From: Clostridium prolinivorans
GTDB lineage: Bacteria; Bacillota; Clostridia; Clostridiales; Clostridiaceae
DNA: 64,000 nucleotides
Direction of reading: 5' to 3'
Assembly (NCBI RefSeq): GCF_004011155.1
Contig: NZ_RJWG01000001.1
Coordinates: 62,001-126,000, forward strand
The notes beneath the pieces are model-generated. The model did no database searches. It was not told where the DNA came from and worked only from the letters and a program-made list of their open reading frames with translations. Shown one piece after another: positions 39,174-47,902 of the stretch. Position numbers and translations under genes: made by a program. How positions within the stretch are numbered: the first letter of the stretch is position 1; each line of letters begins with the position of its first letter.

Positions 39174-40628
39174 GTGAATAATTACGCTAATTCAGAAAAA
39201 AATAATGTTAAAAGAGATTTCTTCAAACTAAAAGAAAATAATACAACTGTTAAAACTGAAATTATTGCAGGGATTACTACATTTATTACAATGGCTTATA
39301 TAATATTTGTAAATCCTGCTCTATTAGGACAAGCAGGAATGAATTCTCAAGGTTTGATGTTTGATAAAGTTAAAGAAGCAGGCATTAATGTATCAAATGA
39401 TCCTATAATGGGAGCTGTATTTGTGGCAACTATTTTATCTGCAATTATAGGTACTCTTATTATGGCTTTAGTTGCTAATGTACCATTTGCACAAGCTGCT
39501 GGCATGGGAATGAATGCTTTTTTCACTTTTTATGTAGTAGGAACTGCAGGATATTCTTGGAGAGCAGCTTTAGCAGCAGTATTTATTTGTGGTATTATAA
39601 ATATTTTTATAACTGTTACAAAAATAAGAATTTCTATAGTTAACGCTATTCCAGAGTCCCTTAAAAATGCTATAGGTGCTGGTATTGGCTTATTTATATC
39701 AATTATAGGCTTTAAAGAAGCGGGAATAGTTGTATCAGATCCTGCTACATTAGTAGCATTTGGAGATGTTAAAAATCCTACTACATTACTTGCTATTTTT
39801 GGATTAATTATAACCGTTATTTTAATGGTAAATAAAGTTAAAGGAGCAATTTTATTAGGTATTTTAATAACTACAGTTTCAGGTGTTATTGCTCAAGTGT
39901 TTTTTAATGTTAACCTTAATATAATTTTGCCAGCTTCTTTTAATGTATTTTCACTACCTCCAAGTTTATCACCCACTTTATTTAAATTGAGTTTTACTGA
40001 ACTTTTTACAGCCAAAACAGGATTTTTAACTGCTATTACAATTATTATTTCTTTTAGCTTGGTTGATACTTTTGATAGCATAGGTACATTTATAGGAACA
40101 GGAGCTAAAACTGGAATGTTTGATGAAAAAAATGATATTCCAAAGAAAGGAATGTTCCCAAGAAAAATAGATAAGGCTCTATTTGCAGATGCAACAGCAA
40201 CTTCTATAGGAGCATTACTTGGAACAAGTAATGTAACAACTTATGTAGAAAGTGCAGCTGGTATAAGTGAAGGCGGAAGAACGGGATTAACTTCTTTAGT
40301 AACTGCAATATGTTTCTTTTTAGCATTATTTATATCACCTATAGTAGGTATAGTGCCTAGTGCAGCTACTGCTCCAGCACTTATAATAGTGGGGGTGCTT
40401 ATGATAAGTTCTATAATGAATATAAATTTTGAAGATTTTGAAGAAGCATTACCAGCTTTTTTAACAATTGTAATGATGCCATTTACTTATAGTATAGCTA
40501 ATGGAATAGCTTTTGGATTTATATTTTATACAATTGTTAAATTAGTTAGAGGGAAAGCTAAGGAAATACATCCTATAATGTATATATTTGCAGGATTATT
40601 TATATTTAAATTTATATTTAATGTTTAA
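39174..40628 (+). CDS. Guanine/hypoxanthine permease, AzgA/PbuG type
   Basis: Purine:proton symporter of 484 residues with about 12 hydrophobic segments, of the AzgA-like branch of the NCS2 superfamily. Signatures are TEIIAGITTFITMAYIIFVN at the N terminus, AQAAGMGMNAFF and, in the second half, FSLVDTFDSIGTFIGTGAKT and TTYVESAAGISEGGRTG. The start is GTG behind AAGGGGGAA. The guanine riboswitch upstream matches the cargo. Named by family; PbuG is a reasonable equivalent. Confidence 0.9.
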   Translation: MNNYANSEKNNVKRDFFKLKENNTTVKTEIIAGITTFITMAYIIFVNPALLGQAGMNSQGLMFDKVKEAGINVSNDPIMGAVFVATILSAIIGTLIMALVANVPFAQAAGMGMNAFFTFYVVGTAGYSWRAALAAVFICGIINIFITVTKIRISIVNAIPESLKNAIGAGIGLFISIIGFKEAGIVVSDPATLVAFGDVKNPTTLLAIFGLIITVILMVNKVKGAILLGILITTVSGVIAQVFFNVNLNIILPASFNVFSLPPSLSPTLFKLSFTELFTAKTGFLTAITIIISFSLVDTFDSIGTFIGTGAKTGMFDEKNDIPKKGMFPRKIDKALFADATATSIGALLGTSNVTTYVESAAGISEGGRTGLTSLVTAICFFLALFISPIVGIVPSAATAPALIIVGVLMISSIMNINFEDFEEALPAFLTIVMMPFTYSIANGIAFGFIFYTIVKLVRGKAKEIHPIMYIFAGLFIFKFIFNV

Positions 40629-40672
40629 AGTTTAGTATATAAGTTATTAATTAAAATTTAAATATAAGTAAT

Positions 40673-40803
40673 ATAGTAAAATAATAATGTGAAAAATATA
40701 GGGTTTACACATCTTCAACCAGCTCAATTAACGACAGTAGGTAAAAGAGCAACACTATGGATTCAAGACTTGCTTTAATGAAGCTAGATTATTATTGTAC
40801 TAT
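40673..40803. repeat. 131 bp segment bounded by 16 nt inverted repeats
   Basis: Left ATAGTAAAATAATAAT (40673-40688) and right ATTATTATTGTACTAT (40788-40803) are complementary at 15 of 16 positions. The ~100 bp between them is noticeably richer in G+C than the flanks and has no supported frame. It lies in a 306 bp gap between the purine permease and queT. The left word also occurs at 38605 and 27185, and the complement of the right end (AGTACAATAATAAT) near 41718. It resembles a small MITE-like insertion or a structured RNA with a long closing stem. Confidence 0.5.
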
Positions 40804-40900
40804 GGATATTATTAAATTTTAAAAAATTTAAAATTATGATATTTAAAATAAAATATTAGTTATTAGCTGTTTAAAAATTGTCTATAAAAAAGTATATAAT

Positions 40901-40932
40901 AAAAAGTCAGTTGAAATTTCAACTGACTTTTT
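40901..40932. terminator. Perfect 32 bp palindromic terminator between convergent genes
   Basis: AAAAAGTCAGTTGAAA meets its exact complement at 40916/40917; T run on the plus strand, A run before it gives T on the minus strand. It serves the purine permease and queT. Confidence 0.82.
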
Positions 40933-40934
40933 TA

Positions 40935-41426
40935 TTATGTTAAATAACTTTTTAATTTAGGATTCTTTTCTATTAAAGACATTAATGGAAGGCCTATAAT
41001 ATAACAAGCTATTAATTCACCAAATCCAACCCAAAGTATAGTAGGAATAAGTGGAAAATTTTGAGTGTAATTTAAAATTTTCCCTACAACTATACCATTT
41101 ATTACTATTGGTGGAATAGGTGCCAGAAATTTATTGAATTTAAAATTTAATTTACCTATTAAATAAGTTAATATGGCAGCTAATAGTGTTGCCATAGGAC
41201 CAAATATAATATCAAGCATCCCAACATCTCCAAATATATTTGCTATGAAACATCCTATAGTAAGCCCTAATATTGAAAATGACGAAAAAAATGGAAGCAC
41301 TGTAAGAGCTTCAGATATTCGGATTTGTAAAGGTCCATAACTTATAGGTTTTAAAATAATTGTGAGTACAGCATAAATTGCTCCTATTACTGCAGCAAAA
41401 ACAATTTTTTTTGTCGGTATTTTCAT
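40935..41426 (-). CDS. queT: Queuosine-precursor (preQ1) ECF transporter S component
   Basis: Membrane substrate-binding subunit of 163 residues with about five hydrophobic segments. It starts TKKIVFAAVIGAIYAVLTII and carries PLQIRISEALTVLPFFS and FGPMATLLAAILTYLIG, the QueT family pattern. It would work with the shared EcfAAT module encoded elsewhere. The ATG at 41426 lies 8 nt after AAGGGGG. A preQ1-I riboswitch precedes it, confirming the substrate. Confidence 0.9.
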   Translation of the reverse strand: MKIPTKKIVFAAVIGAIYAVLTIILKPISYGPLQIRISEALTVLPFFSSFSILGLTIGCFIANIFGDVGMLDIIFGPMATLLAAILTYLIGKLNFKFNKFLAPIPPIVINGIVVGKILNYTQNFPLIPTILWVGFGELIACYIIGLPLMSLIEKNPKLKSYLT

Positions 41427-41434
41427 TTTTCATT

Positions 41435-41477
41435 CCCCCTTAGTTTTGTTTATAGACAGGATGGTTTCGAACTGTCT
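41435..41477 (-). ncRNA. preQ1-I riboswitch
   Basis: On the minus strand, AGACAG, the loop TTCGAAACCATC, CTGTCT and the A-rich tail ATAAACAAAACTAA give the class I hairpin plus pseudoknot. The tail ends in ACTAAGGGGG, so the pseudoknot directly covers the Shine-Dalgarno sequence of queT. Repression of translation when preQ1 is bound is expected. The remaining gap to 41762 shows only A/T-rich promoter-like sequence. Confidence 0.88.
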
Positions 41478-41762
41478 TTAATTTGCTTTATTTCAACTAA
41501 TTCTAACATTTTTTTATAAGTTCGTCAAATTACCTTTAAAATTAAGTGCTAATAAAAAATTTGCAAATATATTTAAATGTTGTATTATAATAATTATTGT
41601 GTAATATGATTAAATTGAAATAAACAGTAAATTAATTTTAACCATACATTTTATAACACTAAAAATTTGTGTTATATAAATATATTAGTCAATTGCTAAT
41701 AAATATACCTTTTGCAGTACAATAATAATATTATAAAGTAAAAAAATAGAAGGAGAATATGT

Positions 41763-43004
41763 GTGGAAAAAAGGATGTTTGACGGGAAAATTACTATTCT
41801 AGAAAATGGGTTAAAAATTATAAGCGTAAAGAAAGATACTCAAATAGCTTCAATTCATATAGGAATAAAGATTGGTTCTTTATATGAAAAAGGTAAAAAT
41901 AGAGGGCTCTCGCATTTTATAGAGCATATGCTTTTTAAAGGAACGAAAAAAAGAAATAATGAAGAACTGAATGAAGCATTAGAAAAAAGAGGGGGAGAAT
42001 ATAATGCTTATACAGATTATACATCTACAGTTTATAGTATAACAGCATTAAATGAAGAATTAGAAGATTCAATTGAAATTTTAGCTGATATGGTTCAAAA
42101 TCCTGTATTTGATGAAAAAGAAATAGAAAAAGAAAAAGGCGTAATATTAGCTGAAATAAAAACAAGCAAAGATGATATTGAAGATTTTAGTTTTAATAAA
42201 ATACATGAGATAGCTTTTGATAAAAGTCCTTTAAAATATGATACATTAGGAGAAGAAAAAACAGTCAAAAAATTTACAAGGGATCAAATTTTAGAATTTT
42301 ATGATACGTATTATATCCCTAATAATTCTATTATTTCAATAGTTTCATCTTATGAACATGATGAAATAATAAATTTAATAAATAAGTATTTTAAAAACTG
42401 GAAACCGAAAAAATTAAAGGAAGAACCTATTATAATTGAAAATAATAAACCAACTAAAAATATAACTTATAAATCTGATATTGAACAATGTACTATAATA
42501 TACGCATATACTTTTCATGGACTTAATAAAAAAGAAGAATTAGCACTTAAAATTTTAAACCATAAACTTGGAGAAAGTCCAAATTCTATATTATTTAGAG
42601 AACTTAGAGAAGAAAAAGGACTAGCTTATGATGTTTATTCACATGTTGATATGACTAATTTTGTTAAAATTTTATATATTTATACTGCTGTTGAAATTCA
42701 AAATATAAATTCAGCTATGTTAACTATTGAAAATTGTATTAATAAAATTATTAATAAGGAGATAGATTTTAACGAAGATACAGTACTTCTTATGAAAAAG
42801 GTTTTAAAAACTGCAGTATGTGCAACCTTAGAAGATTCTACGGAGTTAAGTAATTACTGTCTTCATCAAAGTCTTGAAAATGAAAGCATTTATCAATTTG
42901 AAGAAGATATGAAATTTCTTGAATTTATAAAAAAAGAAGATATTTATGATGTAGCTAAAAAAGTATTTAAAAATCCAACTATTCATATTTTAATGCCTAA
43001 GTAA
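41763..43004 (+). CDS. M16-family zinc metallopeptidase
   Basis: Processing-type peptidase of 413 residues without signal peptide. The inverted zinc motif HFIEH (His51, Glu54, His55) and the distal Glu131 (KGVILAEI) are intact, so it should be active. The C-terminal half has the inactive M16 lobe with RELREEKGLAYDVYSH. The start is GTG behind AAGGAGAAT. The next gene, recX, begins 24 nt after it. Substrate unknown; it resembles the YmxG/MppB-like peptidases of Firmicutes. Confidence 0.87.
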   Translation: MEKRMFDGKITILENGLKIISVKKDTQIASIHIGIKIGSLYEKGKNRGLSHFIEHMLFKGTKKRNNEELNEALEKRGGEYNAYTDYTSTVYSITALNEELEDSIEILADMVQNPVFDEKEIEKEKGVILAEIKTSKDDIEDFSFNKIHEIAFDKSPLKYDTLGEEKTVKKFTRDQILEFYDTYYIPNNSIISIVSSYEHDEIINLINKYFKNWKPKKLKEEPIIIENNKPTKNITYKSDIEQCTIIYAYTFHGLNKKEELALKILNHKLGESPNSILFRELREEKGLAYDVYSHVDMTNFVKILYIYTAVEIQNINSAMLTIENCINKIINKEIDFNEDTVLLMKKVLKTAVCATLEDSTELSNYCLHQSLENESIYQFEEDMKFLEFIKKEDIYDVAKKVFKNPTIHILMPK

Positions 43005-43028
43005 ATTTTATAAGGAGTAATAAAATTT

Positions 43029-43676
43029 ATGGAAAAAACAATAACTAAAATTGAGATACAAAAAAGAAATAAAAATAGAGTAAATATATTTATAGATAAG
43101 GATTTTGCGTTTGCTTGTAGTACTGAACTTGTTTTTACTTATGGTCTAAAAGAAAATAAAGTTATTGACTCTGAAAAATTACTACAAATAGTAGATGAAG
43201 ATAATTATTTAAAATGTAAAGAAACTGCATTAAAGATAGTAGAAAAAAGTTATAAAACTGAAAAAGAAATGATAGATAAATTAAAATTAAAAGGATATGA
43301 TGATAAAACTATAGATAAAGTTATTAATTTTTTAATAAATTATAGTTTTTTAAATGATGAAAATTATGTAGAAATGTACATAAAAGATAAGATTAAAACT
43401 GAAGGAAAAAACAAAATAAGATACTCTCTTTTAAAAAAAGGAATAAGTGAAGAAATTATAGAAAATAAAATTAATGATATAGATACGTCTTTAGAGATAG
43501 ACAATGCCCTAAAATTAGCTAAAAAGAAATATACAATATTAATTAAAACTGAAAAAGATAATAAAAAAATATATAAAAAATTAGGAGATTTTCTTTTAAG
43601 AAAAGGGTATACTTTTGAAGAAACTAAACAAATATTAAATAAAGTAGTTGTAACTAAAGATTTTGAAGAATATTAA
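43029..43676 (+). CDS. recX: RecX regulatory protein
   Basis: All-helical regulator of RecA filaments, 215 residues. The family pattern of three-helix repeats is visible: CKETALKIVEKSYKTEKEMI, KLKLKGYDDKTIDKVINFLI, and SFLNDENYVEMYIKDKIK. The start follows AAGGAG. The last codons form the left arm of a palindrome shared with the converging gene. Assignment rests on length and repeat pattern. Confidence 0.85.
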   Translation: MEKTITKIEIQKRNKNRVNIFIDKDFAFACSTELVFTYGLKENKVIDSEKLLQIVDEDNYLKCKETALKIVEKSYKTEKEMIDKLKLKGYDDKTIDKVINFLINYSFLNDENYVEMYIKDKIKTEGKNKIRYSLLKKGISEEIIENKINDIDTSLEIDNALKLAKKKYTILIKTEKDNKKIYKKLGDFLLRKGYTFEETKQILNKVVVTKDFEEY

Positions 43677-43706
43677 GAAGATAGAAATTTCTATCTTCTT
43701 AATATT
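43669..43706. terminator. Perfect 38 bp palindrome covering both converging stop codons
   Basis: AATATTAAGAAGATAGAAA meets its exact complement at 43687/43688. It contains the recX stop and the stop region of the phosphofructokinase gene. T tracts are poor, so it may act as a 3' stabiliser or block transcription from both sides. Confidence 0.7.
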
Positions 43707-44917
43707 GTATATAAGGGAAGACCATTTTCTGTAGGTATTGGAGGAGCACCTTGTATAAGAGGAGTCATATATTCTACAGCATCTGACGTAACAAAGTTTC
43801 CATCTTTATTTATCCAATTATTAGGGAAATATTTTATACGATTTGCTACTTTTGAAGCTTCTGCTAAAGTAGTTTCAATGCTATAAGGTAAGTTATTAAT
43901 TCTTTTTATTGCAACCATATATCCACTTTTACCTTGTAGAGCATATTTTACAGCATCTCTTCCTACTCTATAGGCTTCTTCTATATCAGTTAATGATGAA
44001 CAATGCATTGCTGCACGTTGACTGACTCCAAGTTCAAGAGTTTTAACTCTTGAACTTATACCATTTTGTATAATAAGTGATTTTAATATATTACATACAC
44101 CACCTAATTGAGCATGGCCAAATTTATCATGAAATTTACTTATATTATTTATATTTATACTTAAAAATTCACCATTTTCATTTTTTAGTCCTTCTGAAGC
44201 TGCTATATAAACTTGATTTTGCTCTTTAAACTTTTCGTTTACTTCATCTAAAAATTTTTCTTCAATAAAAGGTGTTTCAGGAAGATAAATAAAATCTACT
44301 ACTTCTTTACCGTCTATTTTAGCAAGAGCAGCACTTGCAGTAAGCCACCCTGTATCTCTTCCCATAGTTTCCACTATAAATATACCATTATTTGTATATA
44401 CAGAAGAATCTAAATAACTTTCAAGTATACTTGTAGCTATAAACTTGCAGGCACTTCCAAATCCAGGACTATGATCTGTTTCCATCAAATCATTATCTAT
44501 AGTTTTAGGTATTCCTAATACTAAAACATCTATATTATGAAGTTTTGTGTATTCAGAAAGAGTACGGACGGTATCCATAGAATCATTGCCGCCTATATAA
44601 AAAAAAGCTTTTATATTATGTTCTTTTAAAATGTTGAATAATTTTTCATATTCAGAATTATCTTCATTGTAATTTTTCATTTTATACCTACAGGAACCTA
44701 ATGCTGAAGAAGGGGTGTATTTTAAATTTTTTAATTTACTATAAGGAATTTGAGATAAATTAATTAATTTATTCTGTAATATACCTTCAATTCCATTTAT
44801 GCCAGCATAAACATTATCAAAAACTTTATTTTCTAAAGCTTCATCTAAAACTCCAATAAAAGAAGCATTTATAACTGCTGTAGGACCTCCAGATTGAGCG
44901 ACTAAACAATTAGCCAT
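43691..44917 (-). CDS. pfp: PPi-dependent 6-phosphofructokinase
   Basis: Phosphorylates fructose 6-phosphate, probably with pyrophosphate. 408 residues, larger than ATP enzymes (~320). The phosphate-donor site reads IGGNDS (109-113): Asp112 occupies the place of the ATP-enzyme Gly, a change that excludes ATP and marks PPi enzymes. The second key site PKTIDND has Lys138. ETMGRDTGWLTA and GVSQRAAM are intact. The ATG follows TAGGAGG. Sedoheptulose 7-phosphate use is also known for this family. Confidence 0.87.
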   Translation of the reverse strand: MANCLVAQSGGPTAVINASFIGVLDEALENKVFDNVYAGINGIEGILQNKLINLSQIPYSKLKNLKYTPSSALGSCRYKMKNYNEDNSEYEKLFNILKEHNIKAFFYIGGNDSMDTVRTLSEYTKLHNIDVLVLGIPKTIDNDLMETDHSPGFGSACKFIATSILESYLDSSVYTNNGIFIVETMGRDTGWLTASAALAKIDGKEVVDFIYLPETPFIEEKFLDEVNEKFKEQNQVYIAASEGLKNENGEFLSININNISKFHDKFGHAQLGGVCNILKSLIIQNGISSRVKTLELGVSQRAAMHCSSLTDIEEAYRVGRDAVKYALQGKSGYMVAIKRINNLPYSIETTLAEASKVANRIKYFPNNWINKDGNFVTSDAVEYMTPLIQGAPPIPTENGLPLYTILRR

Positions 44918-45066
44918 AATTTTACCTCCTAATTTTAAGAAAATATATAGTAGTCATATAATAAAAATAAAATAATACCAAAGTAATAACAATATAATCT
45001 CCTTATTGATTGTAATATATTATATTTACTTATGCAATATAAAGTGCTGTGAATTAAAGTATTCAG

Positions 45067-45187
45067 AATTTACAATATAATTAAAAAAGATTTTAAATTA
45101 TATTGTAAATTAATGATAAAAGCAAATATCTGATGGTAAATTTTAATTGATTAAACCAATTGATTAAACCATCAGATATTTGCTTTT
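45067..45187. repeat. Two long adjacent hairpins in a 526 bp gap
   Basis: Hairpin 1: AATTTACAATATAATT (45067-45082) with its perfect complement at 45096-45111. Hairpin 2: AAAAGCAAATATCTGATGGT (45118-45137) with its perfect 20 nt complement at 45168-45187; the loop holds AATTGATTAAACC twice in tandem. The gap (44918-45443) lies between divergent genes and otherwise holds promoter-like A/T sequence. Neither stem has a good T run. A protein-binding or small-RNA locus is possible. Confidence 0.55.
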
Positions 45188-45443
45188 AATAAGGGTGTAT
45201 AATATAAGTGGGGAGGAATATATAAACAATAATCTATATAGTTTATTTTAGATAAATTCTTAAATAACTGCTATATATTAGTATTATATGAATAAAAATT
45301 AAAAAGTGTTACTTATAAATATTTTTATAAATTTTCAATAGGTAGAATGTTAATAAATAGTAAAAAATTAAAAAAACTCTTCAAATTTGATATTGTTTAC
45401 ATTATAATGGAATAAAAGTTTAACTATTTTGGGGGTAGATTAT

Positions 45444-45671
45444 ATGTCAGCATGTTATTTTTTAAGCAGTGGGGAGAATGAAGTTGAATGCTTTAATGAC
45501 TGCGTATTTTATAATTGGGAAGAAAATGAAGGTATATGTCCATTTAAAACTTTAACAAAAAATAAAGTTACTAAACTTAAAGAGTTATATGAATATGACT
45601 TTTTTGGTGAACATGGACTAAATATAAAAGAAATAGATGATTATTATATGGAAGAAAGAGAATATATTTAA
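45444..45671 (+). CDS. Small Cys-rich protein of unknown function
   Basis: A 75-residue soluble protein. Four cysteines cluster in the first half (SACYFL, VECFNDCVFYNW, GICPFK), a pattern that could bind metal or a cluster. The C terminus is acidic and Tyr-rich. The ATG at 45444 follows TTGGGGG; a TTG at 45429 would overlap that site. No recognisable family. Monocistronic by spacing. Confidence 0.7.
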   Translation: MSACYFLSSGENEVECFNDCVFYNWEENEGICPFKTLTKNKVTKLKELYEYDFFGEHGLNIKEIDDYYMEEREYI

Positions 45672-45791
45672 AATTTATATCATTAAAAATATGTATATTT
45701 AAAAATATTAATAATTAAGTGAATATTTATTAATATTTGTGCCAAAATATCAATAATATTATTTAACAATATTATGTATTTAGGAGGAAAA

Positions 45792-46199
45792 ATGGAAAAA
45801 ACACTTGTGCTTATTAAACCTGATGGGGTTAAAAGAAAGCTTATTGGCGAAATAATAAGTTTTTATGAGAGAAAAAATTTAAATATTATAGCGTTAAAAA
45901 TGATAAAAGCAAACAGAGAAATTGCAGAAAAACATTATGAAGAGCATAAAGAAAGACCATATTTCAATGATTTAATAAATTATATAACAGAAGAAAAATT
46001 ATGTGCTATTGTAATTGAAGGTGATAACGTAATAGAAATTGTTAGAAAAATAAATGGGAATAAAGATCCTTTAAATGTAGATATGGGAAGCATAAGAGGC
46101 AGGTTTTCGTCTGATAAAACTAGAAATCTTGTGCATGCTTCTGATAATTTAAAAAACGCAGATAGAGAAATAAAAATATGGTTTCCTGAATTAAAATAA
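45792..46199 (+). CDS. ndk: Nucleoside diphosphate kinase
   Basis: Transfers the gamma phosphate from ATP to nucleoside diphosphates via phospho-His115 (RNLVHASD). 135 residues, the usual length. LVLIKPDGVKR is the N-terminal signature, and GSIRGRF marks the nucleotide site. The ATG at 45792 sits 5 nt after TAGGAGG, so the in-frame ATG at 45774 is rejected. A terminator follows. Confidence 0.94.
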   Translation: MEKTLVLIKPDGVKRKLIGEIISFYERKNLNIIALKMIKANREIAEKHYEEHKERPYFNDLINYITEEKLCAIVIEGDNVIEIVRKINGNKDPLNVDMGSIRGRFSSDKTRNLVHASDNLKNADREIKIWFPELK

Positions 46200-46224
46200 A
46201 GATGGCTTCTGCCATCTTTATTTT
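46198..46224 (+). terminator. Terminator of ndk
   Basis: AAAGATGGC and GCCATCTTT pair around TTCT, followed by ATTTT. Confidence 0.8.
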
Positions 46225-46262
46225 AATAAGTTTATGGGTATTAAATTTAAGTTATATATTAT

Positions 46263-47741
46263 TTATTCTTCATATTCATCTGTATATTGGTGTAGCAAGC
46301 TTTGTTTTAATTTCCAAAGGTTTGTAGATAAATCAACATAATAACTATGTGGATTTTCAATTCTTAAAACTTCCGACCAAAGCTTTTCTGTTTCTTGTTT
46401 AGCATATTCTTTTATTTCCATTACGCTAGGACTTTCATATATAGGAACGCCTTTATCAAAAATTTTTACAAGCAACTCTTTTACATAGTAATTTTTAACT
46501 TTTTTCCTTTTCCATGTATAAACAGGGTCAAATATTTCAAGAGGTTTACTTTCATCTATAATTTCATCGTGAAGAGTTATTAAATCTGCTATAGCCTTAT
46601 TAGTATTTTTTTCAAATATTCGATATATTTTTTTAAATCCTGGGTTTGTTATTTTTTCTTCATTTTCACTTATTTTTATTTTAGGTATTATTTTCCCATC
46701 TTCTTCTATTGCAGAAAGTTTATAAACTCCTCCAAATACAGGTTCTGACTTAGCTGTAATAAGCCTTTCACCAACACCAAAAGCATCTACTTTAGCGCCT
46801 TGAGTTAATACGTCTCTTATTATAAATTCATCAAGAGAATTAGAAATAATTATTTGGCAATCTTCATACCCTGCATTATCGAGTATTTCTCTACATTTTT
46901 TAGTTAAATATGTTATATCTCCACTGTCTATTCTAACTCCTTTTGGTCTGAATCCTAGAGGCTTTAATACTTCATCAAATACTTTTATAGCATTTTTAAG
47001 ACCTGATTTTAATACATTGTAAGTATCTATAAGAAGAGTACAATTATCAGGATAAGTTTTTGCCCAAGCAACAAATGCATCATATTCTGTAGGGAAAAGT
47101 TGAACCCAGCTATGAGCCATAGTACCAGATGCAGGAATTCCGAACATTTCTTCAGCTATAGTGCAGGCAGAAGAAGAACATCCTCCAATTATAGAAGCAC
47201 GAGCCCCATATATAGCACCATCATAACCTTGAGCACGTCTAGAACCAAATTCCATAACAGGTCGTCCTTGCGCAGCTTTACATATTCTATTAGCTTTTGT
47301 TGCTATAAGAGTCTGATGATTTATAGTTAAAAGAATCATTGTTTCTACAAATTGAGCTTCAATAACAGGACCTCTTACAATAACTAATGGTTCATTTGGA
47401 AAAACAGGATTTCCTTCTGGCACTGCCCAAACATCACAACTAAATTTAAAATCTTTTAAATAGTCAAGAAATTTTTCTGAAAAAATATTTTTACTTTTTA
47501 AATAATCTATATCATCTTTAGTAAATTTTAAATTGGATAAATATTCTATAAGCTGTTGAACTCCAGCCATTATACAGTATCCACCACCATCGGGGACTTT
47601 CCTAAAAAACATATCAAAGTAGGCAATTTTATTTCCTACATTATTATCAAGGTATCCGTTTGCCATTGTTAATTCATAAAAATCAACAAGCATAGTTAGA
47701 TTTCTTTCGTTTCTTATGTTAAAATTTTTTATATATTCCAT
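46263..47741 (-). CDS. pncB: Nicotinate phosphoribosyltransferase
   Basis: Salvages nicotinate into nicotinate mononucleotide with PRPP and ATP; 492 residues, the long Gram-positive form. Signatures are DFYELTMANGY at the N terminus, EFGSRRAQGYDGAIYGARA, GTMAHSWVQLF with the phosphorylatable His, and GVRIDSGDITYL. With NiaX at 62.9 kb it forms the salvage arm beside nadABC. The start is behind AGGAGAGA. The niacin-type palindrome seen before nadA is not evident in its short upstream gap. Confidence 0.93.
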   Translation of the reverse strand: MEYIKNFNIRNERNLTMLVDFYELTMANGYLDNNVGNKIAYFDMFFRKVPDGGGYCIMAGVQQLIEYLSNLKFTKDDIDYLKSKNIFSEKFLDYLKDFKFSCDVWAVPEGNPVFPNEPLVIVRGPVIEAQFVETMILLTINHQTLIATKANRICKAAQGRPVMEFGSRRAQGYDGAIYGARASIIGGCSSSACTIAEEMFGIPASGTMAHSWVQLFPTEYDAFVAWAKTYPDNCTLLIDTYNVLKSGLKNAIKVFDEVLKPLGFRPKGVRIDSGDITYLTKKCREILDNAGYEDCQIIISNSLDEFIIRDVLTQGAKVDAFGVGERLITAKSEPVFGGVYKLSAIEEDGKIIPKIKISENEEKITNPGFKKIYRIFEKNTNKAIADLITLHDEIIDESKPLEIFDPVYTWKRKKVKNYYVKELLVKIFDKGVPIYESPSVMEIKEYAKQETEKLWSEVLRIENPHSYYVDLSTNLWKLKQSLLHQYTDEYEE

Positions 47742-47902
47742 GATATTCTCTCCTATAAGTAATTTATATATAGATATATTTATTTTAATCCTCTAAAGTA
47801 ATTATTACAATAGATTTTTAAAATATACAATTCAAAAAATGAGTAAAGTTTATTTTTGTGTCAACAATTTAAAATATAAAATAAATAAGGTGATTTTTTA
47901 TT

